Origin: Sphingomonadales bacterium
GTDB lineage: Bacteria > Pseudomonadota > Alphaproteobacteria > Sphingomonadales > Sphingomonadaceae
DNA: 20,934 nt
Reading direction: 5' to 3'
NCBI GenBank assembly: GCA_004292705.1
Contig: RDXA01000341.1
Span: forward strand, 1 to 20,934
Part shown: piece by piece, positions 14,307 through 20,934 of the stretch
How positions within the stretch are numbered: position 1 is the first letter of the stretch
How the letters are laid out: each line of letters starts with the position of its first letter
Notes under the pieces: model-generated
The model's database searches: none
Told to the model about the DNA's origin: nothing
What the model saw: the letters and a program-made list of their open reading frames with translations, nothing else
Program-made: the position numbers and the translations under genes

Positions 14307-15752
14307 TCAGGCTGCGTTGTCAATCCCGAGGTCGGAGAGCTTGCGGTAGAGCGTCGACCGGCCGATCCCGAGCCTGCGCGCCACTTCGGTCATGCGGCCG
14401 CGATAATGGCCGATGGCGAGGCGAATGACGTCGGCCTCGATCTCTTCCAGCGGGCGCAGGTTGCCGTCGGGGGTGTAGAGCATGATGCCCACGCCCTCGT
14501 GCGCGCTCGCGGTGGTGACGCTGCCCTGTTCGCCGAGCATCTCGGACAGCTGCGGGAAGCTCTCCGCGGTGAGCGAATTGGCCTCGCAATAGACAGCGGC
14601 GCGGAACAGGACTGATTGCAGCTGGCGGACATTGCCCGGCCAGTCATAGGCGGCGAGGAGTGCCAGTGCGCTGTCGGAAACCGAAAGGTGGTTCAGCCCT
14701 GGCTGCTCGCCGATCCGGGCGAGGAAGTGGCGGGTGAGCGCCGGAATATCGCCGGTGCGATCACGCAGGGGTGGCAGGACGATCCGGGTGGCGCTCAGCC
14801 GTGCGGCAAGGCCAGCGTCAAACTGACCGGCTTCGACCATCCGATCGATCCCGATATTGCTCGTCACCAGCAGCCGGACATCAACCCGAAAGCCGTAGCT
14901 GGCCCCGACCGGGCGAATGATTCCGCTGTCGAGCGCTTCGGCGAGGCGCTGTTGGAGCGCCGGGGTCAGCCGGTCGATTTCGTCGAGGATGAGCGTGCCG
15001 TTGTCGCAATTCTGGAAGGCCCCGATCTGGCGATCAAAGGCACCCGGAAAGCTGCCGGGCTCGTGGCCGAACAGCACTGAGTCGATCGAACCCGGTGGGA
15101 TCGAAGCGAGATTGATGATCCTGAGCGGCTCCTTGGCGCGCGGCGATGCGCCGTGCATCGCGCGCATCAGCATTTCCTTGCCGGTGCCGCTTTCGCCCTC
15201 GATCAGCACATGGCCGTGCCCGCGCGCGGCCTTGGCCGCCTGCGCCAGCGCGGCGCGGAATTGTGGGGCGGTGCCAATCATCGCATCGAAATCGAGGCTG
15301 GCCGACATCTTTTCGGTCAGCGGGGCAAGTTCGTCGCGCGGGGATTCGCGGGTGGTCACGCTGCGCAGCGCTTCCATCAACCGATCAGGCGCGACAGGCT
15401 TGACGAGGTAGTCGCTTGCACCGGCACGCATCGCCTCGACGGCCAGCAAGGGCGAGGCGCTGGTGGTGAGCATCAGGATGGGGAGCGCAGGACGGCGCGA
15501 TTTCAGCTCGGCGATGAGCGAGCAGGCATCGTCGCCCGGCACCCACTGATCGAGCAGGATCGCGGAAAGCTGCATCCCTTCGCGCGTGCCGAGCATGGCA
15601 ATAGCCGTTTCGGCATCAGGGGCAACGATGGTGCGCCAGCCATCGCGCGCGGCGATCGCGGTGATGAGCCGTGACTGCGCGGGCTCATCATCGATCAGCA
15701 TCACGATTCGCACGTCGTCGTGCGCCTGGGGGAGGCAATCCATCTCTGCCAT
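14307..15752 (-). CDS. Sigma-54-type response regulator (receiver-AAA-Fis)
   Basis: An NtrC-family regulator of 481 residues. The receiver domain (14-132) has acidic pair Asp21-Asp22, phospho-acceptor Asp68, Thr96 and Lys118. The AAA+ domain has Walker A GESGTGK (186-192) and Walker B ILDEI with Asp257 and Glu258. The C-terminal Fis-type helix-turn-helix contains VARRLGIGRSTLYRKL. The loop that normally reads GAFTGA and contacts sigma-54 is GSFPGA here (233-238), with two changes, including Pro for the near-invariant Thr. The protein may have lost or altered sigma-54 activation and might act with the housekeeping sigma factor. No partner histidine kinase is adjacent. The ATG at 15752 was chosen; ATG 15743 is also possible, and a TTG at 15785 is less likely. 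Confidence 0.92.
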   Translation of the reverse strand: MAEMDCLPQAHDDVRIVMLIDDEPAQSRLITAIAARDGWRTIVAPDAETAIAMLGTREGMQLSAILLDQWVPGDDACSLIAELKSRRPALPILMLTTSASPLLAVEAMRAGASDYLVKPVAPDRLMEALRSVTTRESPRDELAPLTEKMSASLDFDAMIGTAPQFRAALAQAAKAARGHGHVLIEGESGTGKEMLMRAMHGASPRAKEPLRIINLASIPPGSIDSVLFGHEPGSFPGAFDRQIGAFQNCDNGTLILDEIDRLTPALQQRLAEALDSGIIRPVGASYGFRVDVRLLVTSNIGIDRMVEAGQFDAGLAARLSATRIVLPPLRDRTGDIPALTRHFLARIGEQPGLNHLSVSDSALALLAAYDWPGNVRQLQSVLFRAAVYCEANSLTAESFPQLSEMLGEQGSVTTASAHEGVGIMLYTPDGNLRPLEEIEADVIRLAIGHYRGRMTEVARRLGIGRSTLYRKLSDLGIDNAA

Positions 15753-15850
15753 CAGTTGCGCCGCTCGGCTCCCTCGTTTGCCCAAGCACGCAGCCCGGAC
15801 CTCACATCACCGGGCATGCATAAGGCAGGGAGGTAAAAACGGGATTAAGG

Positions 15851-15869
15851 CTGTACCGTGACGGGACAG
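15851..15869. promoter_or_regulatory. 19-bp imperfect palindrome, possible operator
   Basis: The sequence ctgtaccgtgacgggacag has two 9-base arms around a central G, with 8 of 9 positions symmetric. It lies about 100 bases before the response regulator start on one side and 184 bases before the COX IV-pnt genes on the other. It could be an operator for either unit. It does not fit the E. coli LexA spacing (CTGT-N8-ACAG). Confidence 0.3.
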
Positions 15870-15948
15870 GCCGGCCACAGCCGCAGGCGCCCGGCGATTG
15901 GACCTGCCTCTCACTAAAGGTGGCTTGAGATAGCGGGCTTGCTCCGAT

Positions 15949-15988
15949 ACGGGGACTTCATGCGGGCTTTGTGCCCCGTGCATTTTTT
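15949..15988 (+). terminator. Hairpin plus T-run ahead of the pnt operon
   Basis: ACGGGG (15949-15954) pairs with CCCCGT (15974-15979), followed after three bases by TTTTTT (15983-15988). The shape is that of an intrinsic terminator, but the loop is 19 bases and the stem short. Nothing on the plus strand just upstream needs terminating, so an attenuator in the leader of the COX IV-pnt transcript is a possibility. Confidence 0.35.
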
Positions 15989-16008
15989 CGGCAACCATTC
16001 GGCAACCA
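15987..16008 (+). repeat. Two direct 11-bp repeats before the COX IV-pnt genes
   Basis: The unit ttcggcaacca occurs twice without a gap (15987-15997 and 15998-16008), 44 bases before the COX IV start. Direct repeats with an 11-base period are the usual layout for OmpR/PhoB-type response regulators, which bind two half-sites on one face of the DNA. The regulator is not identifiable from the sequence, and the repeat could also be a simple slippage duplication. Confidence 0.5.
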
Positions 16009-16052
16009 ATTGCGCTGCGGCGCGTTCGGGTGCCCAAGGGGAAATACGAAGC

Positions 16053-16175
16053 ATGACTGTTCACGATATGGAAAAGGCCGAGGCCACTTACAGCGGCTTC
16101 ATGGCCACGCTGAAATGGGCCATCCCGGTGATCGCGGTGATCGTGTTCGCCGTTGTTGCAGCGATCGCCAGCTAA
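16053..16175 (+). CDS. aa3-type cytochrome c oxidase subunit IV-like peptide
   Basis: A 40-residue membrane peptide with a short soluble N-terminus and one transmembrane helix (about 22-39). ATYSGFMATLKWAIPV (11-26) matches the small bacterial aa3-oxidase subunit IV family, whose members are around 40-50 residues. Subunit IV lies at the periphery of the Rhodobacter/Paracoccus oxidase and its exact role is unclear. No other oxidase gene is present here; instead it sits 9 bases before the transhydrogenase alpha gene, apparently in one transcript. The ATG at 16053 agrees with family length, although the frame stays open upstream to ATG 15960, inside the leader hairpin. Confidence 0.8.
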   Translation: MTVHDMEKAEATYSGFMATLKWAIPVIAVIVFAVVAAIAS

Positions 16176-16184
16176 GTCGGCCCC

Positions 16185-17306
16185 GTGAAAATCGCCATCC
16201 TGAAAGAGCGCGCCTCGGGTGAGACGCGCGTCGCTGTCACACCGGAAACCGCGAAGAAATTTGCGGCGTTGGGCCTGTCGGTCGCAGTTGAGGCCGGGGC
16301 TGGGGACACCGCCTCGATCACGGACGTTGCCTATGTCGAGGCCGGTGCCACCGTGGCCGATGCCGGGGCAACGGTGAAGGATGCGGACATCGTTCTCGGC
16401 ATTCAGGCGCCCGATGTGGCGCTTCTGAAGGGGGCGCAGGCGGGCGCGTGGGTGGCAGCCTTGTTCGACCCTTTCACCAAGCGTGACGTGGTCGATGCCT
16501 ATGCGGCTGCCGGGTTCGAAGCGCTGAGCATGGAATTCATGCCCCGCATCACCCGCGCGCAGAGCATGGACGTGCTGTCCTCGCAATCGAACCTTGCCGG
16601 GTACAAGGCGGTGCTGGCGGCAGCGGATGCCTATGGCCGCGCCTTTCCGATGATGATGACTGCGGCTGGCACGGTGCAGGCCGCACGCGCTTTCATCATG
16701 GGCGTGGGCGTTGCGGGGCTACAGGCGATTGCGACCGCCCGCCGCTTGGGCGCGCAGGTCTCGGCGACCGACGTGCGTTCGGCCACCAAGGAGCAGATCC
16801 AGTCGCTGGGTGCCAAGCCGATCTTCGTCGAGAACGTGGCTGGCATCGAGGGCGAAGGCTCGGGCGGCTATGCCACCGAAATGAGCGAGGAATACCAGAA
16901 GGCGCAGGCCGAACTGGTGTCCAGCCACATCGCCAAGCAGGATATCGTCATCACCACCGCGCTGATCCCCGGCCGCGCTGCGCCGCGCCTGATCACCGAC
17001 GCGCAGATCGCGACGATGAAGCCGGGCAGCGTGATTTTCGATCTTGCCGTGGCGCAGGGCGGGAATGTCGAAGGCTCGGTGCCGGACGAGGTCGTGATCA
17101 AGCACGGCGTCAAGATCATCGGCTATTCGAACACCCCCGCCGCGCTCCCCGCCGACGCCTCGGCGCTGTTCGCGCGCAACCACTACAACTTCCTCAGCGC
17201 CTTCTGGGACAAGGAGGCTGGGCGTCCCGTGCTCGACGAGGAAATCGGCAATGCCATCCGCCTGACGCAGGGCGGCAAGGTTGTGAACGAGAGGCTGACA
17301 GGGTGA
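16185..17306 (+). CDS. pntAA: NAD(P) transhydrogenase subunit alpha part 1 (dI)
   Basis: The NAD(H)-binding domain I of the proton-translocating transhydrogenase (373 residues; about 384 in Rhodospirillum rubrum), a peripheral cytoplasmic subunit. It passes hydride from NADH to NADP+ bound on domain III, driven by proton flow. Motifs: the N-terminal MKIAILKERASGETRVAVTPE, the RMPRITRAQSMD-like loop PRITRAQSMDVLSSQ, and the Rossmann glycines GVGVAG (173-178) with Asp196, which favours NAD over NADP. Start is the GTG at 16185, 9 bases after the COX IV stop and without an obvious Shine-Dalgarno, so coupling to the upstream peptide is likely. The stop overlaps the next start as GTGA. Confidence 0.95.
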   Translation: MKIAILKERASGETRVAVTPETAKKFAALGLSVAVEAGAGDTASITDVAYVEAGATVADAGATVKDADIVLGIQAPDVALLKGAQAGAWVAALFDPFTKRDVVDAYAAAGFEALSMEFMPRITRAQSMDVLSSQSNLAGYKAVLAAADAYGRAFPMMMTAAGTVQAARAFIMGVGVAGLQAIATARRLGAQVSATDVRSATKEQIQSLGAKPIFVENVAGIEGEGSGGYATEMSEEYQKAQAELVSSHIAKQDIVITTALIPGRAAPRLITDAQIATMKPGSVIFDLAVAQGGNVEGSVPDEVVIKHGVKIIGYSNTPAALPADASALFARNHYNFLSAFWDKEAGRPVLDEEIGNAIRLTQGGKVVNERLTG

Positions 17307-17671
17307 GGTGCGCGCTGCTGGTGCCGCTTGCGGCGCTCCTCGTTGCCGCAACGCCCGCTCAAGAACGCGCTGCATCGCTTTCAGGCACGTGGAGCGTCGA
17401 TCTGCGACTTGAACTGACTGACGCGGCCTATTCGCAGCCGATGGTCCTGACCGTCGGAGAGGACGGTGCGGTAACGGGCAGTTTCTACAACAGCGATATC
17501 CTTTCCGGTCGCGCCGGTTCGGCACAGGGGCGCAGCTGCGTCGCTTTCCGCACCACCGACGGACAGGGGCTTTATCACACGTCGGCCTGTCTGGTGGATG
17601 GCAAGATGATTGGCCAGACCTGGGCGGAAGGGCGCAACTTCGTTCTGCCATGGACTGCAACAAGGGGCTGA
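17303..17671 (+). CDS. Small exported protein inserted in the pnt operon
   Basis: I do not recognise this 122-residue protein. Residues 1-19 form a signal peptide (cleavage near ATPA-QE). The mature part is rich in predicted strands, with LSGTWSVDLRLEL at its start and DGAVTGSFYNSDI at about 54-66. It has two cysteines, Cys79 and Cys96, that could form a disulfide. A small beta-barrel or sandwich in the periplasm is a reasonable guess. The GTG start overlaps the pntAA stop by four bases and the stop is one base from pntAB, so it is translated in the middle of the transhydrogenase operon. The classical operon has pntAA directly followed by pntAB. Function unknown; composition is like its neighbours, so recent transfer is not indicated. 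Confidence 0.85.
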   Translation: MRCALLVPLAALLVAATPAQERAASLSGTWSVDLRLELTDAAYSQPMVLTVGEDGAVTGSFYNSDILSGRAGSAQGRSCVAFRTTDGQGLYHTSACLVDGKMIGQTWAEGRNFVLPWTATRG

Positions 17672-17672
17672 C

Positions 17673-17954
17673 ATGGACTTTATCTCGATTCTCTCGATCT
17701 TCGTGCTGGCCTGCTTTGTGGGCTATTACGTCGTCTGGTCGGTGACCCCGGCGCTGCATACGCCGCTGATGGCGGTAACCAATGCGATCTCCTCGGTGAT
17801 CATCGTCGGCGCGCTGATTGCATCGGCCGAGGCAGCGAGCCCGGTGGCCAAATATCTCGGCCTGTTCGGGGTAGTGCTGGCGAGCATCAACATCTTTGGT
17901 GGCTTCGCGGTAACCGAGCGCATGCTCGCAATGTACAAGAAGAAGGAGAAGTAA
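17673..17954 (+). CDS. pntAB: NAD(P) transhydrogenase subunit alpha part 2 (dII)
   Basis: The alpha-side membrane part of domain II of the transhydrogenase, 93 residues with about three transmembrane helices (4-22, 35-55 and 62-83). The family pattern FVGYYVVWSVTPALHTPLMA and NAISSVIIVGAL is clear, and the basic tail MYKKKEK faces the cytoplasm. With the PntB helices it forms the proton channel. ATG 17673 follows an agggg ribosome-binding site and is one base after the stop of the small exported protein. The pntB start follows immediately after its stop. Confidence 0.95.
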   Translation: MDFISILSIFVLACFVGYYVVWSVTPALHTPLMAVTNAISSVIIVGALIASAEAASPVAKYLGLFGVVLASINIFGGFAVTERMLAMYKKKEK

Positions 17955-17957
17955 GTG

Positions 17958-19415
17958 ATGGACTTCTCCCTGCTTTCCGCAGCGGCATCGGCAGAAGGCG
18001 GCACGCCCGCCTGGGCGATGCTCGCCTATCTTGCCAGTGGTGTGTTCTTCATCCTCGCGCTGCGCGGGCTCTCCAGCCCGGCGACGTCGCGGAGCGGCAA
18101 CCGCAATGGCATGATCGGGATGGGCATCGCGCTCGTCACGACGCTGGTCACCCACAACATCGCCAATATCGTCGAGATCGGGATTGCGCTCGCCATTGGC
18201 GGCGTGATCGGCGTGGTCGTCGCCCGCCGCATCGCCATGACGGCGATGCCCGAACTGGTCGCGGGCTTCCACAGCCTTGTCGGCCTTGCCGCCGTGGTGG
18301 TGGGCTTCGGCGCATGGCTCGATCCGCAGTCCTTCGGGATTGTCGATGCGGCAGGTCAGATCCTAGCGGTGAGCCGCGTCGAACTGGGCCTTGGCATCGC
18401 CATCGGGGCGATCACTTTCTCGGGATCGGTCATCGCGTTCCTCAAACTGTCGGGCCGGATGAGCGGTTCGCCGATCATGCTGCCCGGGCGGCATGTGATC
18501 AATCTCGGCACGCTCGCCGCGATCTTGGTGCTGATCGGGCTCTACACCGTCTCGCCGATGGGCGGCGCGGGCGAGGGCTGGATGGTGCTTGCGGTTGCGG
18601 TGCTCGCCTTCATCATCGGTTTCCTGCTGATCATCCCGATCGGCGGGGCGGACATGCCGGTCGTGGTGTCGATGCTGAACAGCTATTCCGGCTGGGCGGC
18701 AGCGGCGATGGGCTTCACGCTCGGCAACTCGGCGATGATCATCACCGGGGCGCTGGTCGGCTCCTCGGGGGCGATCCTCAGCTACATCATGTGCCGGGCG
18801 ATGAACCGCAGCTTCATTTCGGTGATCGCGGGCGGCTTTGGCGCGGCTCCCGAAGCGGGCGGCGCAGGCGGGGCGCGCGAACAGCGGCCCTACAAGCAGG
18901 GCAGTGCCGAAGACGCGGCCTACATGCTCGAACAGGCTGAAAGCGTCATCATCATCCCCGGCTACGGCATGGCGGTCGCCCAGGCCCAGCACGCGCTGCG
19001 CGAAATGGGTGACAAGCTCAAGGAAAAGGGCGTGTCGGTGAAATACGCCATCCACCCCGTTGCGGGGCGGATGCCGGGGCACATGAACGTGCTGCTCGCC
19101 GAAGCCTCCGTGCCCTATGATGAAGTCTTCGAGCTTGAGGACATCAACTCCGAATTCGCCCAATGCGATGTCGCCTTCATCATCGGCGCGAACGACGTGG
19201 TGAACCCCGCGGCCAAGACCGACAAATCCAGCCCCATCTACGGGATGCCGGTGTTCGACGTCGACAAGGCCAAGCAGGTGTTCTTCATCAAGCGCTCGAT
19301 GGGCGGCGTCGGCTATGCCGGAGTCGACAACGACGTGTTCTACATGAACCAGACCGTCATGCTGCTGGCCGACGCCAAGAAGATGGTCGAGGAAATCGTG
19401 AAGTCGCTCGACTGA
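17958..19415 (+). CDS. pntB: NAD(P) transhydrogenase subunit beta
   Basis: A 485-residue beta subunit containing most of the membrane domain II (roughly residues 20-290, eight or nine helices) and the cytoplasmic NADP(H)-binding domain III. Domain III shows GYGMAVAQAQH from Gly335, then the HPVAGRMPGHMNVLLAEA block and GANDVVNP (410-417), and the C-terminal KRSMGGVGYAGVDND. GTG 17955 and ATG 17958 are adjacent start codons; I chose the ATG, 10 bases after aggag. This enzyme is a major source of NADPH for biosynthesis and redox defence in alphaproteobacteria. Confidence 0.96.
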   Translation: MDFSLLSAAASAEGGTPAWAMLAYLASGVFFILALRGLSSPATSRSGNRNGMIGMGIALVTTLVTHNIANIVEIGIALAIGGVIGVVVARRIAMTAMPELVAGFHSLVGLAAVVVGFGAWLDPQSFGIVDAAGQILAVSRVELGLGIAIGAITFSGSVIAFLKLSGRMSGSPIMLPGRHVINLGTLAAILVLIGLYTVSPMGGAGEGWMVLAVAVLAFIIGFLLIIPIGGADMPVVVSMLNSYSGWAAAAMGFTLGNSAMIITGALVGSSGAILSYIMCRAMNRSFISVIAGGFGAAPEAGGAGGAREQRPYKQGSAEDAAYMLEQAESVIIIPGYGMAVAQAQHALREMGDKLKEKGVSVKYAIHPVAGRMPGHMNVLLAEASVPYDEVFELEDINSEFAQCDVAFIIGANDVVNPAAKTDKSSPIYGMPVFDVDKAKQVFFIKRSMGGVGYAGVDNDVFYMNQTVMLLADAKKMVEEIVKSLD

Positions 19416-19429
19416 GGCGGTTGTTCTGA

Positions 19430-19771
19430 ATGAAGAAGCTGCTGCTCTGGATTCTCCTGATTGTCGGGCTTGCGGGCGGCGCAGTCTATTCGGGCCTCGC
19501 CAACCCGCTGGTCGAATGGCAGGTCAGGTCTGCGCTGGTCAATTCCGGCATAGGCGAAAGGCGCGCCGGCTGCATGGCGGGCCGTATGGTCGAACGGCTG
19601 ACGGTCATCCAGCTGTGGAAGCTGAAGCAGGGCATGGATGCGCGCGACGGCGAACCCGAGGGCGGCTATGGCCTGGGCGAACTCGTCAAGCGCCTGCGAC
19701 GGGTCGAGGATGGCGAGGCGGTCGCGGTGGTCACCACCAGTGCGGGTTTGTGCGCGATCGGGCTGGGCTGA
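19430..19771 (+). CDS. Small membrane-anchored protein after pntB
   Basis: A 113-residue protein of unknown function. A single N-terminal hydrophobic segment (about 4-20) follows two lysines and probably anchors it with the rest in the periplasm. There is no clean signal-peptidase site. The conserved-looking core is CMAGRMVERLTVIQLWKL (48-65), followed by a charged linker and a C-terminal hydrophobic stretch containing Cys108. The two cysteines could be paired. I recall similar Cys-Met-Ala...RM...RL motifs in small sphingomonad proteins, without a named function. It starts 14 bases after pntB, so it is probably part of the same transcript. A short 61-base spacer then leads to the beta-helix gene. 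Confidence 0.78.
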   Translation: MKKLLLWILLIVGLAGGAVYSGLANPLVEWQVRSALVNSGIGERRAGCMAGRMVERLTVIQLWKLKQGMDARDGEPEGGYGLGELVKRLRRVEDGEAVAVVTTSAGLCAIGLG

Positions 19772-19832
19772 CGCGCCGCTTGCATTTGCTCCCTCCCTTG
19801 CGCCACACTGCGCAGCGGAGAGGGAGAATATC

Positions 19833-20934
19833 ATGACCAGACTGGCTTTTGCTGCCGCGCTGCTCGCAAGCGCCGCGCCGCTCGCCGCCGAAACCCACCG
19901 CGTCGAAGCGGGCGAGGGCGCGGCTGCCAAGTTGCAGGAAGCGCTGATCCTTGCAGCACCGGGCGACGTGATCGAACTCGGCGAAGGGCGCTTCACGCTC
20001 ACCGACGGGCTGAGCCTCGACGTTGACGGGGTCACGGTGCGCGGGGCGGGCATGGACAAATCCATCCTCGATTTCACCGGACAACAGGGCGCGGGCGAGG
20101 GCCTGCTGGTCACCTCCGACGACGTCACCTTGCGCGATTTCGCCGTCGAAAACCCCAAGGGTGACGGGATCAAGTCCAAGGGCGCGGACAACATCATCTA
20201 CAGCGGCATCCGCGTCGCCTGGACCGGCGGGCCCAAGGAAACCAACGGGGCCTATGGCATCTACCCGGTCGAAAGCACCGGGGTGCTGGTTACGGGATCG
20301 ATCGTCACGGGCGCATCGGACGCTGGCATCTATGTCGGCCAGAGCCGCGACATCACGGTGCGCGGCAACGTGGTGACCTTCAACGTCGCCGGCATCGAGA
20401 TCGAGAACAGCCGCAACGCACTCGTCGAAAAGAACGTTGCGACCCGCAACACCGGCGGTCTTCTGGTGTTCGATCTCCCCGGCTTGCCGGTGATGAACGG
20501 TGGCAACGTGATCCTGCGCAACAACGCGGTCGCCGACAACGACACCCCCAATTTCGCGCCGCCGGGCAACATCGTCGCCAGCGTCCGGCGCGGCACCGGG
20601 GTGCTGGTGATGGCCAATGATGGCGTGCTGATCGAGAACAACGCCTTCGAAAACAACCCGACCGCCCATGTCATGGTGATCGCCTATACCCAGCCCTTCG
20701 AGGACGCGCGCTACAATCCCCATGCCCGCAATGTCATGGTCGGCCCCAACGCCTTCGGGCGCGGCGGGGACGATCCGCAGCTTGACGGCAAGGAAATGCT
20801 GCTTGCAGCCTTCGGCGGCGCGCTGCCGCCGGTGCTGTGGGATGGGCTCTCTGAAAGCCCGGACAACGCGCTCAAGATCGCGCCGGGGGTGACGGGGTGG
20901 ACGCTCAATCTGTCGAAGGTGGGCCAGAGCCTTG
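19833..20934 (+). CDS. Exported parallel beta-helix protein (3' end cut off)
   Basis: The window ends inside this gene after 367 full codons with no stop. The signal peptide spans about residues 1-19 (MTRLAFAAALLASAAPLAA). The mature protein is built of short strand repeats of a right-handed beta-helix, with marker blocks VTVRGAGMDKSILDF, GDGIKSKG, WTGGPKETNGAYGIYPVES, ASDAGIYVGQS, VAGIEIENS, NTGGLLVFDLPGLP and DTPNFAPPGNIVA. These match the parallel beta-helix family TIGR03805, which typically occurs next to, or fused with, a diheme cytochrome-like protein family of unknown role. Despite the pectate-lyase-like fold, no lyase active site is recognisable. ATG 19833 follows a strong agggag ribosome-binding site and gives the signal peptide. 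Confidence 0.9.
   Translation, partial: MTRLAFAAALLASAAPLAAETHRVEAGEGAAAKLQEALILAAPGDVIELGEGRFTLTDGLSLDVDGVTVRGAGMDKSILDFTGQQGAGEGLLVTSDDVTLRDFAVENPKGDGIKSKGADNIIYSGIRVAWTGGPKETNGAYGIYPVESTGVLVTGSIVTGASDAGIYVGQSRDITVRGNVVTFNVAGIEIENSRNALVEKNVATRNTGGLLVFDLPGLPVMNGGNVILRNNAVADNDTPNFAPPGNIVASVRRGTGVLVMANDGVLIENNAFENNPTAHVMVIAYTQPFEDARYNPHARNVMVGPNAFGRGGDDPQLDGKEMLLAAFGGALPPVLWDGLSESPDNALKIAPGVTGWTLNLSKVGQSL

Noticed and set aside
15859..15918. Short GTG-started frame of 19 codons after a ggaggt sequence
   Set aside because: Too short and too far from the ggaggt for translation; no homolog known to me.

Overview
The window is GC-rich chromosomal DNA of an alphaproteobacterium. It most likely belongs to the Sphingomonadales, near Erythrobacteraceae. 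This is inferred from a CcrM-type GANTC methyltransferase next to rnhB, a three-gene (Rhodospirillum-type) proton-translocating transhydrogenase preceded by a 40-residue aa3-oxidase subunit IV-like peptide, an alphaproteobacterial-style ParC, and the overall gene style. No species can be named from the sequence alone. I see no tRNA, rRNA, CRISPR array, IS element or phage gene. Most of the window is housekeeping DNA, densely packed, with many 1-11 base overlaps.

Layout. (1) 1-1551, plus strand: an inverted pair of GC-rich palindromic repeats, then a class V cysteine desulfurase overlapping an Isc-type [2Fe-2S] ferredoxin. A parS-like sequence with a tandem 11-bp duplication lies inside the desulfurase gene. 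(2) 1613-3919: parC. (3) 3932-8928, minus strand: read in transcription order, a PQQ-type sugar dehydrogenase lipoprotein, a GNAT acetyltransferase, a DUF1285 protein, a CoA-pyrophosphatase Nudix hydrolase, the CCA-adding enzyme, and a lower-GC gene of unknown function. (4) 8927-12102, plus strand: rnhB, whose start codon interlocks with the divergent dehydrogenase start, then a 278-base regulatory gap, ccrM and folP. (5) 12216-15752: an exported PhoD-like phosphatase converging on an SDR dehydrogenase, preceded on the minus strand by a sigma-54-type response regulator with an abnormal GAFTGA loop. (6) 16053-19771: a pnt operon carrying three extra small genes (a COX IV-like peptide, an exported protein between the two alpha subunits, and a membrane-anchored protein at the end). 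(7) 19833 to the end: an exported parallel beta-helix protein, cut by the window edge, belonging to an uncharacterised family that usually comes as a two-gene pair.

How the parts connect. The gap before ccrM contains four GANTC sites (the enzyme's own target), a CtrA half-site and a perfect DnaA box. That suggests cell-cycle control and methylation feedback on ccrM and probably folP. The pnt operon makes NADPH from NADH using the proton gradient, and its small membrane and periplasmic companions have no known role. The best candidates for undescribed biology are the pnt-associated small proteins, the beta-helix gene with its expected partner beyond the edge, the ccrM control region and the response regulator with the altered sigma-54 contact loop.
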